From CALKZN01 sp050633585 (GTDB lineage Bacteria > Pseudomonadota > Gammaproteobacteria > Arenicellales > Arenicellaceae), in NCBI GenBank assembly GCA_050633585.1, contig JBOEGT010000004.1, positions 27,870 through 91,869 of the forward strand: a stretch of DNA of 64,000 bases, in the 5' to 3' direction. The translations under genes and the position numbers were made by a program. Within the stretch, counting starts at the first letter, position 1; each line of letters starts with the position of its first letter. A model generated the notes under the pieces. That model was not told the DNA's origin. It ran no database searches and worked only from the letters and a program-made list of their open reading frames with translations. This document shows, piece by piece, positions 36,017 through 44,803 of this stretch.

Positions 36017-37405
36017 ATGGTTAAAAAAATACGTATCAATCGCACCAAACAGACTACATTTAACAAATTACGAGTGGGCCTCCTATCCTTGGCGTCCTTA
36101 CTAGCGCTCGCTTTTGCATTACCCACATCACATGCAAAATCAAAACAACTACCGCAAATTAATTTATCAAGCGGGTTAGCCACACCAGTGATGGAAGCTG
36201 GCAAGAACCAAAATGCCTTTATTCGAGTTGCATTAACGGGTTTTGAAATTGATCGAGAGTCTCAAAGAACTCCATTAAACGTTGCAATTGTCTTAGACCA
36301 ATCAAGCTCTATGTCTGGACAAAAAATCAGACGAGCAAAGGAAGCCGCCAACATGGCTGTTCGCCAACTTAACAATAATGATGTTATTTCAATTATTACC
36401 TATGACAGCACCGTAGATGTCTTAGTGCCTGCGACCAAGGCAACAGATAAACAAGCACTTTATCGGGCTATTAGGCGCATCAAAGCACGTGGCAATACCG
36501 CTTTGTTTGCTGGCACCAGTAAAGGCGCGTATGAGGTACGCAAATTTCTCAGTGATAAACGCGTGAACCGTGTTGTATTATTATCGGATGGCATGGCAAA
36601 TGTAGGCCCAAGCTCTCCCTCTGACCTAGGCGGTTTAGGCAGAGCACTAGCCAAAGACGGAATGAGCGTATCAACGATTGGACTTGGCCTTGGCTACAAC
36701 GAAGATTTAATGACACAACTTGCCAACTATAGCGACGGCAATCATTCTTTTGTTGAAAACTCTGCTGATCTTGCGCGTGTCTTTGAAAAAGAATTTGGAG
36801 AAGCTTCGTCAGTAGTAGCACAAGACGTCGACATTCAAATTATTCTAGAAAAAGGCATCAAACCTATCCGCATTGTTGGTAGAGATGGAGACATTGTAGG
36901 GAATAAGGTATTTACTCGTATGAACCAAATATATAGCCAACAAGAAAGCTATGTTGTTTTAGAGGTCAATATCCCTGCCGGCCAAGTGGGAGAGGATAAA
37001 AGTATTGCAAACGTCAGTGTTAACTATAATCACATGCTAGCCAATAGGCGATTAGAACTTGCAGATGCGGTCAGCGCATCATTCACGGCATCAAAAGAAG
37101 AAGTGAAAGAGTCTATCAATAAACCTGTCTATGAAGCTGCTATTGAGCAAGTGGCCAATGAACGAAGCAAAGAAGCAATTGAATTACGAGACAAAGGTGA
37201 TATCGTCGGCGCCCAACAAAAACTGAAACAGAACTCTAGCTTGTTTAGTCGAGCGGCGAACTATATTTCATCAGATAAACTATCAGAAAAAAGCCTCGAA
37301 GCTGACGAAGATGCTGAATCGGTGCAAGCACCAGGTGCTGATTGGAACAAAAAGCGAAAAGAACTCAAAGCCAAATCATATAAACTAGAGAAACAACAAC
37401 GCTAA
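36017..37405 (+). CDS. Exported von Willebrand factor A domain protein
   Basis: The 462-residue protein has a Sec signal peptide (about 20-40, LLSLASLLALAFALPTSHA). The VWA domain spans about 90-250 with a complete MIDAS: DQSSSMS at about 95-101, a Thr in GNTALF, and Asp in LLSDGMAN. After it comes a beta-rich region and a charged Lys/Glu-rich coiled-coil tail (about 360-462). Such proteins bind divalent metals and partners in the periplasm or at the surface. No LPxTG-like sorting signal or C-terminal membrane helix is present. It has its own 125-base upstream gap and is followed by the MITE-like element. Confidence 0.9.
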   Translation: MVKKIRINRTKQTTFNKLRVGLLSLASLLALAFALPTSHAKSKQLPQINLSSGLATPVMEAGKNQNAFIRVALTGFEIDRESQRTPLNVAIVLDQSSSMSGQKIRRAKEAANMAVRQLNNNDVISIITYDSTVDVLVPATKATDKQALYRAIRRIKARGNTALFAGTSKGAYEVRKFLSDKRVNRVVLLSDGMANVGPSSPSDLGGLGRALAKDGMSVSTIGLGLGYNEDLMTQLANYSDGNHSFVENSADLARVFEKEFGEASSVVAQDVDIQIILEKGIKPIRIVGRDGDIVGNKVFTRMNQIYSQQESYVVLEVNIPAGQVGEDKSIANVSVNYNHMLANRRLELADAVSASFTASKEEVKESINKPVYEAAIEQVANERSKEAIELRDKGDIVGAQQKLKQNSSLFSRAANYISSDKLSEKSLEADEDAESVQAPGADWNKKRKELKAKSYKLEKQQR

Positions 37406-37427
37406 ACGATTAAACATGAGTGCGTTC

Positions 37428-37709
37428 GGGTCTATTAATGTTTTATTTTTGGCCTAAATGACTAGGTGCCCTCAAGGTATGACTAAAATTTGTTCAGACG
37501 AGGCAAAAATATCAATGCTTAGTCATGCTAAGTGTTATATTTTTAACAAAGTATGAGCGAATTTTAGCCATAACCTAAAAGGTCGTCGCCATTTTATTAC
37601 TATTTTTGTTATTCATTTATTCTTAGGAGTGTCTAAACGACTCAATGAATGCCTCAATAGTAATAAAATGGCGACGATTTTGGCGTAAAAATAAAGCGTC
37701 AACAGACCC
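37428..37709. mobile_element. MITE-like element with imperfect terminal inverted repeats
   Basis: The first 23 bases (37428-37450, starting GGGTCT) and the complement of the last 23 (ending AGACCC at 37709) agree at 19 positions; the four differences are transitions. Inside are two long palindromes: a perfect 20-bp inverted repeat CGTCGCCATTTTATTACTAT (37584-37603 against 37657-37676), and an imperfect one (37475-37490 against 37560-37576) enclosing a CTTAG/CTAAG stem (37518-37532). It encodes no transposase. I see no clear target-site duplication. Confidence 0.6.
37584..37676. repeat. Perfect 20-bp inverted repeat with 53-base loop
   Basis: CGTCGCCATTTTATTACTAT at 37584-37603 is exactly complementary to 37657-37676. 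Inside the loop ATTCATT (37611-37617) pairs with AATGAAT (37644-37650), so the RNA would form a long branched hairpin on either strand. It is part of the MITE-like element. Confidence 0.8.
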
Positions 37710-37751
37710 AATATTTGCACACACCCATTCAGAGAGCCTACTAATAAACAA

Positions 37752-39596
37752 GTGAAGTACAAGTTTCCTATCATCTTGAGCCTGTTAATTATGGTTCCTA
37801 TTATCCTGCTAACATGGCTCAGCATGCGCTTGCATAGTAATGAAGGCGTGGTGATAGAACATCAGTTTCAACAATTAGTCGATTCACGCTTAAGAGAAAC
37901 AGACCAATCTATTTTGGCGTATTTCACGGAACTAGAAAGTGCGTTACTCAAAACACCGATATTCAATTCAAGTGATAATCGCTCGATTAATGCGACAAAA
38001 ATACGCCAACACATCCGTCGATCACCTTATGTTGAAAGTATTTTTATTTTAGATACTGAAGGTATTTTGTTATTCCCTTCAGCACTTTCAGGTTCACTGA
38101 AAGAGCAACAATTTATTGAAAAAACACAATCACTATGGTCCAACATGGAAGCGTTTCAACCTGAAACTCCTTCGGATATTAATAGCATCAAAAACAATCG
38201 CTCTAATACTGAAAAAAAAGAGCAATCATCTTTTAGCGTGACTGGTGCGTTAAGCAAATTGAGCTCAAGACGCCAAACAAAAAACAATCTCGAGTCGCCT
38301 TATCAACAAGAAGAGCAATCATCATCGAGCGTTGCCACACCCTCACCAATTGCTTCTTCACGAGAAATGTCTTCCATCGCCGCCGATACCGCAAGCGCTC
38401 TTGAACTCCACACACAAGCTAAGAAAAAGCATTCAGGCTGGGGTTGGACCGTGTGGCGTACAGGTACTCAAACGCAGACTTTTTTTTGGTTCTGGAGCAC
38501 TAACAATCAATTAGTTGGCTTAAAATTATCAACATCGCATTGGCAAGCGGAACTCATCAATCAACTTCCCGACAAACGAAACGCACAAGAACTTTTGGGA
38601 GAAGCGCGAATTAAGTTGGTGAATGATAAGCAAACTATTATTTATCAATGGGGCGACTACGAAGACAGCTTAGACAATAATTTTGAAGCAAAAGGTCAAC
38701 GGCTATTAGGCCCTCCTCTTGATGGCTGGAGACTTGCTTACTTCTCTCCTCAAAAATCATTAAATGATAATTTACAATGGGCATTTTATCTTACGCTGAT
38801 TTGTTTGTTCGGACTGGTATTAGTTGGTCTTGGAACAATCATTTTCCGAGAATATCGCCGTGATATGCGCATAGCAGAACAAAGGGTTACATTTGTGAAT
38901 CAGGTATCTCACGAATTAAAAACACCTCTCACCAATATTTGCATGTATGCCGAATTACTTGAGTCTCAGGCGGATGAAGAAAATTTTGACCCATCAAAAG
39001 TACGCAAATACACCAAAGTATTAACAACAGAAAGTCAACGCTTAGGTCGTTTAATCAATAACGTATTAAGTTTTTCTCGTTCTCAACAAAAGCAATATGC
39101 TATGACTCTTGAACAAGGTTGCATTGATGAAACAATCCAAAATACGGCCGATATGTTTAAACCTGCTTTTGCCTCAAAAAGCATTCAACTAAAACTTGAT
39201 TTGCATCACAATACTCCCGTATTTTTTGATGCAAACGCGTTAGAGCAAATCATTAACAATTTGTTGGGCAATATTGAAAAGTATGCCTATCATGGCCAGT
39301 ATGCACGCATTACATCATCCCGAAAAGACGATATGACACACATCAGCGTTGAGGACAAAGGCTCCGGCATTGACTCTAAAATGCTTCCTCGATTGTTCGA
39401 ACCTTTCTATCGAGGAAGCTCTGAGTTAACTGAAGGTGTTTCCGGTACAGGTATTGGTTTAAGTATCGCCAGAGAACTATGCCAATTACACGGAGGAGAC
39501 TTAACGCTAGATACCCAAATAAAAACAGGCGCTTGTTTTATTATCACTATCAAAACTCCCATGGATGAAAGTACATCGCTACCGCTGAATAAATGA
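37752..39596 (+). CDS. Membrane sensor histidine kinase
   Basis: The 614-residue protein starts at a GTG (37752-37754). It has an N-terminal membrane helix (about 6-26), a large periplasmic domain (about 30-335, with a Ser/Gln-rich low-complexity part around 135-215), a second helix (about 340-362, WAFYLTLICLFGLVLVGLGT), HisKA with the phospho-His in FVNQVSHELKTPLTNI, and an HATPase (DKGSGIDSKMLPRLFEPFYR, GTGIGLSIA). The stimulus is unknown. It overlaps the response regulator gene by four bases (ATGA). Its promoter may sit in or beside the MITE-like element. Confidence 0.93.
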   Translation: MKYKFPIILSLLIMVPIILLTWLSMRLHSNEGVVIEHQFQQLVDSRLRETDQSILAYFTELESALLKTPIFNSSDNRSINATKIRQHIRRSPYVESIFILDTEGILLFPSALSGSLKEQQFIEKTQSLWSNMEAFQPETPSDINSIKNNRSNTEKKEQSSFSVTGALSKLSSRRQTKNNLESPYQQEEQSSSSVATPSPIASSREMSSIAADTASALELHTQAKKKHSGWGWTVWRTGTQTQTFFWFWSTNNQLVGLKLSTSHWQAELINQLPDKRNAQELLGEARIKLVNDKQTIIYQWGDYEDSLDNNFEAKGQRLLGPPLDGWRLAYFSPQKSLNDNLQWAFYLTLICLFGLVLVGLGTIIFREYRRDMRIAEQRVTFVNQVSHELKTPLTNICMYAELLESQADEENFDPSKVRKYTKVLTTESQRLGRLINNVLSFSRSQQKQYAMTLEQGCIDETIQNTADMFKPAFASKSIQLKLDLHHNTPVFFDANALEQIINNLLGNIEKYAYHGQYARITSSRKDDMTHISVEDKGSGIDSKMLPRLFEPFYRGSSELTEGVSGTGIGLSIARELCQLHGGDLTLDTQIKTGACFIITIKTPMDESTSLPLNK

Positions 39597-40297
39597 TGAA
39601 AATTTTAATTGTAGAAGATGATTTACACATTCGAGAAGGCTTAGCCGATATAGTTAGCGCAGAAGGCTATGAATGTTATTTGGCTGAAAATGGCGACATT
39701 GCCTTAGAAAAATACTCAATGCATAAACCTGAGTTAGTCCTCTTAGACATTATGATGCCAAATAAGGATGGTTATTCTGTTTGCAGAGAAATACGGCAAC
39801 ACGACATGGACACTGCCATCATATTTATTAGCGCCAAATCTGAAGAGATTGATCGCGTCTTAGGGCTAGAATTGGGTGCTGATGATTACATCATGAAACC
39901 CTTTGGAAAACATGAAGTCATTGCTCGCGTCAGAGCGGTTACACGGCGCTATTTACGTACCTCAACGCCTGAAGCATCAACATCAAAAGAGCATTTTGTA
40001 TTAGGAGACTTAACTGTCAATATACAAGAGCTTAGAGCACAACGTGACCAAGTAACATTTGAACTCAGCCTCCGTGATAGCAAAGTATTAGAGCTTCTTT
40101 TCAAAAAAAAGAACCAAGTTGTCAGTCGTGACGAATTATTCAATTACTGTTGGGGAAGAGATTATTTACCTAACAGCAGAACGTTAGATCAACATATTTC
40201 TAAGCTAAGAAAAACGATAGAACAAGATCCCAAAAAACCCTCTATCATCAAAACTATTCATGGCGTGGGTTACCGCTATGATGAAAAGAAACAATGA
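39593..40297 (+). CDS. OmpR-family response regulator
   Basis: The 234-residue protein has a REC domain (ILIVEDDLHIREGL, phospho-Asp in LVLLDIMMPNKDG, Lys in YIMKPFGKHE) and an OmpR winged helix (SLRDSKVLELLFKKKNQVVSRDELF, SRTLDQHISKLRKTIE, IHGVGYRYD). It is the partner of the overlapping kinase. The VWA gene upstream is a plausible target by linkage only. Confidence 0.95.
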   Translation: MMKILIVEDDLHIREGLADIVSAEGYECYLAENGDIALEKYSMHKPELVLLDIMMPNKDGYSVCREIRQHDMDTAIIFISAKSEEIDRVLGLELGADDYIMKPFGKHEVIARVRAVTRRYLRTSTPEASTSKEHFVLGDLTVNIQELRAQRDQVTFELSLRDSKVLELLFKKKNQVVSRDELFNYCWGRDYLPNSRTLDQHISKLRKTIEQDPKKPSIIKTIHGVGYRYDEKKQ

Positions 40298-40316
40298 AAC
40301 CAGTCAGCCAATGACA

Positions 40317-40721
40317 CTATTTCGGAAAGCCTTCAAATGTTTTAGACTGCAGACCACTGTCTAGCCAACATGCTTTTTCACTAGAAAAAATATTGGCTTG
40401 TGGGACCATCGATGGGCTATCTAACAAGGAACCAGCTGGAACGATAAGCGACGATTTTCTCTGATTAACGAATGGTAGCGCTGAGCCGCAGTTTCGACAA
40501 AATGCTTTTGAAAACTCACGATCGGCATGATCAAATGTAACCACGTGTTCCTTCCCAGCGACCCATTCAATGTTGTCGACTGTTGTAAAAAGATTTGATG
40601 CAAATGCCGAACCAGTCAATTGTTGACACTGTTTGCAATGGCATTGGTAAAACGCTTTGAAATCATCCTGTAGGAAAAACGTCACTTTGCCGCAAAGGCA
40701 CTCACCATGTAATTTTTTCAT
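40317..40721 (-). CDS. GFA-family zinc-binding protein
   Basis: The 134-residue protein carries the GFA (glutathione-dependent formaldehyde-activating-like, CENP-V) zinc pattern: GECLCGKV, CHCKQCQQLTGSAF and FCRNCGSAL. These cysteines bind two zinc ions. Members' substrates are mostly unknown; some act with glutathione and aldehydes. It converges on the response regulator gene with a 19-base gap and is a single-gene unit. Confidence 0.9.
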   Translation of the reverse strand: MKKLHGECLCGKVTFFLQDDFKAFYQCHCKQCQQLTGSAFASNLFTTVDNIEWVAGKEHVVTFDHADREFSKAFCRNCGSALPFVNQRKSSLIVPAGSLLDSPSMVPQANIFSSEKACWLDSGLQSKTFEGFPK

Positions 40722-40907
40722 ATGTATTCACCATGCATTTTCAAATGTAGATTACGTTATTACAAAAACCTTCTTCAGAGAAAAATTAAACCGTAACTAT
40801 TGTATAGGTGTGCTCTAATAGAAAAAAGCTATGTGGCTTTGCAAACACTTTTTTAAACATATCATTTATACAAAATCTTATTTTAATTAATCCGCACAGG
40901 AATGCTT

Positions 40908-41816
40908 ATGACTCACTTCACACACGTTTTGATCTACTCAGCGTTTTTATTTTTCACACACACTTTCTTTCACTCCATAGCTGACGCTAAAACATCCGTA
41001 TGGAAAGCATCAAAAGAAGGGCATTCAATTTACTTGGGAGGAACCGTTCATGCGCTTCAAAAGAGTGACTTCCCTTTACCCTGCGAGTTCCAAAGGGCCT
41101 ACCTTCTTTCTGATACACTTGTTTTTGAAACAGATATCAGTGCAATGAACTCCCCCGCTTTAGCACAAACCTTAATGCAAAAAGGCACCTACCCAGCTGG
41201 AGAAAGCTTGTCTGAAAAACTTCAACCTGAAACGCTAAGTGCATTAAAAAGTTACCTCTCTTCTTTAGGTTTGCCTGCAAGCAATTTGTTAAACTTTAAA
41301 CCAGGATTAATACTGACATTTGCAACAGTCGCAGAGCTACAAAAATTAGGTATTACTGGAGATGGTGTCGATCAATATTTCTACAATCTCGCAAAATCGG
41401 ATAATAAAGCGACGGCATATCTTGAGGAACCCGAAGAACAGCTCGATTTTTTACTGGAAATGGGGATAAACAATGAGGAGAACTTTATCCAGTATGTACT
41501 CAGCTCTACTGGCAAAACACAAACACAATTTCCCGAATTAATGAATAGTTGGCGTGAAGGTAATATTAAAAGGCTTTCTGAGAGCGCTGAATTAGAAGTA
41601 TTACGTCAGAATTTTCCAAAATCATTTGATGCCATTTTAACGCGCCGAAACGATAATTGGATCAAAAAAATTGATAAGCTAATCGATACTGCTGAAGTAG
41701 AATATATTCTGGTTGGTGCTGCACATATGGCGGAAGAGGAAGGATTACTGTTCCAGTTGAAAAGCAAAGGCTACCAGATCAAACAATTAGAGGGTTGCCA
41801 AACTGAGAAAGGTTAA
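40908..41816 (+). CDS. TraB/GumN-family exported protein
   Basis: The protein opens with a hydrophobic signal segment (about residues 5-27) and then the TraB/GumN fold: IYLGGTVHALQKSD, FETDISAMN, and near the C-terminus YILVGAAHMAEEEGLLFQLKSKGY. These conserved His/Glu/Arg positions suggest a metalloprotease-like or Tiki-like site, but the family's activity is not settled. I choose the ATG at 40908 because AGGA lies six bases upstream; the ATG at 40902 abuts that AGGA and cannot use it. Its 302 residues are a usual length. Confidence 0.88.
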   Translation: MTHFTHVLIYSAFLFFTHTFFHSIADAKTSVWKASKEGHSIYLGGTVHALQKSDFPLPCEFQRAYLLSDTLVFETDISAMNSPALAQTLMQKGTYPAGESLSEKLQPETLSALKSYLSSLGLPASNLLNFKPGLILTFATVAELQKLGITGDGVDQYFYNLAKSDNKATAYLEEPEEQLDFLLEMGINNEENFIQYVLSSTGKTQTQFPELMNSWREGNIKRLSESAELEVLRQNFPKSFDAILTRRNDNWIKKIDKLIDTAEVEYILVGAAHMAEEEGLLFQLKSKGYQIKQLEGCQTEKG

Positions 41817-41840
41817 TCATCTTAATAAACACACCTGTCT

Positions 41841-41880
41841 AAAAAATTATGAAGTGGTTTCAGCCGAAACCACTTCATAA
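41841..41880 (-). terminator. Rho-independent terminator for the small exported protein gene
   Basis: A perfect 15-bp stem (41847-41861 against 41866-41880, loop AGCC) is followed, on the minus strand, by TTTTTT (41841-41846). It lies 36 bases after the stop of the minus-strand gene at 41916. On the plus strand it has no T-run but may still mark the end of the TraB/GumN transcript. Confidence 0.85.
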
Positions 41881-41915
41881 CCTATACACGCAAAATATAA
41901 ATTTAGGGGAAAATT

Positions 41916-42233
41916 TTATTTTGTGCTTTTAGGATTTTTCGGCTTCGCAAGCATCTCTTCAATTTGAGCTTCTGCTTCTGCTTCAGTTTTACCTTCAGCT
42001 AACAACTGTGATTTCAACTCAGCACGTTGCTCAGGAGTAATTAGTTGAACTTCACCTTCTGCTTTTAAGTCTTTTGCAAGTGCTTCTTTTTTCACTTCGT
42101 TGCCAGCTAATGCCGACTCAACAACGATAGCTGTTGGCAAGAATCCACTTAGTGCAATTACCGGTAAAGCTGTCGCTAAGGTTTTTTTCAATTTTTTTGA
42201 CACAGTTGATTTTTGAGTTAACATAATTTTCAT
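41916..42233 (-). CDS. Small exported protein of unknown function
   Basis: I do not recognise this 105-residue protein. It starts with a basic segment and a hydrophobic core (about 17-43, TLATALPVIALSGFLPTAIVV), read as a Sec signal peptide with cleavage near SALAG. The remaining ~60 residues are Glu/Ala/Lys-rich and helical (ELKSQLLAEGKTEAEAEAQIEEMLA), highly charged and likely coiled. It has its own terminator and a long upstream gap, so it is a strongly delimited single gene. Confidence 0.75.
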   Translation of the reverse strand: MKIMLTQKSTVSKKLKKTLATALPVIALSGFLPTAIVVESALAGNEVKKEALAKDLKAEGEVQLITPEQRAELKSQLLAEGKTEAEAEAQIEEMLAKPKNPKSTK

Positions 42234-42851
42234 ACCTCTTTAAATAAGTTTCGAGTTAAACGGCCCCACTAAAACCTCAGTTTTAAATGCAGCCTTGATA
42301 AAAAACCTAACAGCTCTTTTTATCATTACGTTAGTAACTAACTTTATTGAAGCCGTCACAACAGGATCGAATTATCTACAGTTTTGGTTTTTTCTTTAAA
42401 AAAATACTTAAAGGTAAGTTCTACGAAAAAAAGTTTACCGCTTTGTCATTGTTTTCATTAACTACAAAAACTCAATAAATCATTGACTTTAATAGATAAT
42501 TAGCGCAAAAAAATTAATCAAAAACACCCATTTTATAACGTAAACTTCATTATAAAATGGATAACAAAATCATCAAAAACCATTCATTAAAGTATCGATG
42601 ATTTTGTAGACATGAACCTTTTAAGAGTTAAAAAAGGCAAAAATAATTAAACACAATAAATACCAATAAGCGTATTGATTATTTTCGTGTTTCAATCAAT
42701 TGATATTTCCTTAGGAAGAAAAAGTCTGAGCAAAACATTTCAGCCGTTTTAGTTGAGAATCGAGCCGTTTAGATATGGAATAAATACACAAAGCCAAACA
42801 TTCCAGCATCAACTATTCATCTCCTTAAACCGGCAAAACGAACTATGACGA
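42234..42851. other. 618-base gene-free stretch with three short inverted repeats
   Basis: No convincing coding frame is present. Three perfect inverted repeats are visible: TGATAAAAA (42296-42304 with 42317-42325), CCATTTTATAA (42528-42538 with 42550-42560) and ACAAAATCATC (42564-42574 with 42597-42607). The last two are adjacent. None has a T-run typical of a terminator. The stretch is very AT-rich and also holds the promoter of the small exported protein gene. Confidence 0.6.
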
Positions 42852-43520
42852 TCACACTGCTTGATGCACTCTATATACCTGCAAGACTTCCTGAATCACA
42901 CCGGATTCATATGGATGCTTGCTAGTTTCTAATAGGTCTTGCGCTGTACAACCTCCATAAAGGTTTGCTTTGGTATCAACAGCCGCTCCAGAATTCAGCA
43001 AAAAATCAACTATTTCCGCCAAATTCATTGGCACAACTTGTCGATAGGCTTCAACACCGTTAGAGCCCGTGTAATGTAAAAGCGTTGCCTGATGAGGGTA
43101 CCCGGACTTTTGGTGCACCACGTTTGGATTAAGTTTTATCGCATTTTTAACAGCAGTCATATCTCCCATTAGCATGCTATCTACCAGCGATTCAAAAACT
43201 GGATCAACCCTATCAGTACTCGACTCCACAGCTCTCCAGTCTGAAAAGCTATGTTCTCTAGCAATGCATAGCTTTGCATGTTCAATACTAAAGTTTGGTG
43301 AAAAAATATCATGCAAACCGAGCGCTTGAAGGTGATGCGCTACAATAAACTTTATGTCAATAGATTTAGATTCATAAGCCGAAAATAGGCGATTCGCCAA
43401 CTGCTCTAAATAGCGTTTAGTGTGATGATTTTCAGTGTAATCACCCAACACATCGTCAAAAATATTGCGCACTCCCTGCACTTCAGGATCAACATAAATT
43501 GCACTGTTGTTCATTTCCAC
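42852..43520 (-). CDS. Ankyrin-repeat-like protein
   Basis: The 222-residue protein has an N-terminal helical part of unknown type (1-110) and then ankyrin-like repeats (about 115-205: MLMGDMTAVKNAIKLNPNVV, ATLLHYTGSNG, EIVDFLLNSGAAVDTKA). These usually mediate protein binding. No signal peptide is seen. It lies 14 bases downstream of the 74-residue gene at 43535-43759, so they form a small operon with no clear function. Confidence 0.8.
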   Translation of the reverse strand: MEMNNSAIYVDPEVQGVRNIFDDVLGDYTENHHTKRYLEQLANRLFSAYESKSIDIKFIVAHHLQALGLHDIFSPNFSIEHAKLCIAREHSFSDWRAVESSTDRVDPVFESLVDSMLMGDMTAVKNAIKLNPNVVHQKSGYPHQATLLHYTGSNGVEAYRQVVPMNLAEIVDFLLNSGAAVDTKANLYGGCTAQDLLETSKHPYESGVIQEVLQVYRVHQAV

Positions 43521-43534
43521 TATTTGTAATTTAT

Positions 43535-43759
43535 TTATCGCGACTCTTGAATCATCGTTTTAATTTTGAGAGCTTTTTCAAAATGATTTAAGTGATGAGT
43601 CTGAATCCACCATGTTGCCGCTTCCATCAAGAGTTCGGGGTCATTATTTTTGTTTTCAAAAAAAGCATAAAAAGACACGCCAACAGCATCACCTTTTGAC
43701 TGTATCTTTCTGTCACAGACATCAATTATTTTCAACCTTAATGATTCTCTCATCAACAT
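43535..43759 (-). CDS. Small hypothetical protein
   Basis: I do not recognise this 74-residue protein. It is soluble and helical, with Trp-rich ELLMEAATWWIQTHHLNHFEKALKIK. Its stop is 14 bases before the ankyrin gene start, so it is probably cotranscribed with it, and a partnership is possible. Confidence 0.55.
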   Translation of the reverse strand: MLMRESLRLKIIDVCDRKIQSKGDAVGVSFYAFFENKNNDPELLMEAATWWIQTHHLNHFEKALKIKTMIQESR

Positions 43760-43811
43760 TCCTATTAGAAGCTATTTAACTAAATTACATGTTTTCAGTG
43801 TACAAATGACA

Positions 43812-44228
43812 TTAATTGGCCAGCATTTTTTGCACAAGTGGTTCGATTTTATTGACCACTTTGCCGTGCTTGGAAACATCAAATTTCGGAGCTTTATACT
43901 TTGAGCTGCCGATAAGGGACTCACCTTTAAAAATTTTCAAATCAGCAGTTGCTAAATAAGGTCCCCAATGAAAACCATAAGTCGCTGTATATCTCGAGGT
44001 ATATACACATGATTCATCGATGCCTTTTTTAATTGATGTTTTATAGCCTTGCTTTTCAATGCTAGCTTTATAGACATCTAAGAACTCACTTCTCACTTCC
44101 GTATTTTCAATAATACAAATTTCATCTTGTTTACTAATTCCTTCTACAGTGCTGACTTTCTTAGAAACGCAACCAGTAGTGGTTAGCGCCAAAACACTAA
44201 AAACAACAATTTTTCTTCTCATACTCAT
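43812..44228 (-). CDS. Sbal_3080-type lipoprotein
   Basis: The 138-residue protein has a lipoprotein signal (KIVVFSVLALTTTGC, cleavage before Cys20). The mature part (ICIIENTEVRSEFLDVYKASIEKQGY, TSRYTATYGFHWGPYLATADLKIF) matches what I know of the Sbal_3080 family in Shewanella and relatives, which has no assigned role. It is probably an envelope lipoprotein. It is monocistronic by spacing: 52 bases to the next gene and 164 from rplS. Confidence 0.78.
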   Translation of the reverse strand: MSMRRKIVVFSVLALTTTGCVSKKVSTVEGISKQDEICIIENTEVRSEFLDVYKASIEKQGYKTSIKKGIDESCVYTSRYTATYGFHWGPYLATADLKIFKGESLIGSSKYKAPKFDVSKHGKVVNKIEPLVQKMLAN

Positions 44229-44340
44229 CTCCTTAAAAACGATTTACTCTATGAATCATCACGGCTGATTATGCTCTTTGATTTGAATCATATGATAATT
44301 CTTCACTCAAGAGATAACCACCATCAATAACTGAAAGGCA

Positions 44341-44372
44341 CAAAAAAACCTGAGCAATGCTCAGGTTTTTTC
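44341..44372 (-). terminator. Terminator of the rpsP-rimM-trmD-rplS operon
   Basis: CCTGAGC (44349-44355) pairs with GCTCAGG (44359-44365) around a 3-base loop, flanked by runs of A and T on both sides. On the minus strand it follows rplS by about 20 bases and ends in a seven-T run. It is symmetric and could also stop plus-strand transcription. Confidence 0.92.
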
Positions 44373-44392
44373 TGTAGCTTCTCAAAAAAAAC

Positions 44393-44740
44393 TTAGTTAA
44401 GTTTTTCTTTGATTCGTGCTGCCTTACCAGTACGTTCACGCAAGTAGTACAACTTAGCGCGACGAACCGCACCACGACGTTTTACAGAAATGCTATCAAT
44501 CAATGGGCTGTGTGTTTGGAAAACACGTTCAACACCTTCACCATAAGAAATCTTACGGACAGTGAATGCTGAATGCAGACCACGATTTTTCTTTGCGATG
44601 ACAACACCTTCGAACGCTTGGATACGCTCACGGTTGCCTTCTTTTACTTTTACATTAACTACAACAGTGTCACCCGCGCCAAATACAGGCACATCTTGCT
44701 TCATCTGTTCGTTATTTATATCATCAATAATGTTAGCCAT
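44393..44740 (-). CDS. rplS: 50S ribosomal protein L19
   Basis: The 115-residue protein matches L19 throughout: FGAGDTVVVNVKVKEGNRERIQAFEGVVIAKK and SFTVRKISYGEGVERVFQTHSPL-like core with RRGAVRRAKLYYLRERTGKAARI at the end. L19 sits at the 30S-50S interface. It is last in the rpsP-rimM-trmD-rplS operon, 63 bases after trmD, and is followed by a strong terminator. Confidence 0.98.
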   Translation of the reverse strand: MANIIDDINNEQMKQDVPVFGAGDTVVVNVKVKEGNRERIQAFEGVVIAKKNRGLHSAFTVRKISYGEGVERVFQTHSPLIDSISVKRRGAVRRAKLYYLRERTGKAARIKEKLN

Positions 44741-44803
44741 GTTACTAATCTCATTTAATGCTTCGCACTAGCCGTTCTCTTTATATAAAAATAATGAGGC
44801 GGA

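Larger units (their letters stand above)
37406..37751. other. Gene-free stretch between the VWA gene and the sensor kinase
   Basis: These 346 bases hold the 282-bp MITE-like element (37428-37709) and, to its right, 42 bases that must contain the ribosome site of the GTG-started kinase gene. No protein-coding frame is supported. Confidence 0.7.

Noticed and set aside
36017..40297. Proteobacterial dedicated sortase system (sortase, target, PdsS/PdsR)
   Set aside because: A VWA protein beside a kinase and OmpR regulator suggested it, but no sortase gene, VIT domain or C-terminal sorting signal is present.
44269..44475. 68-codon minus-strand frame overlapping rplS
   Set aside because: Out-of-frame shadow running from rplS through its terminator.
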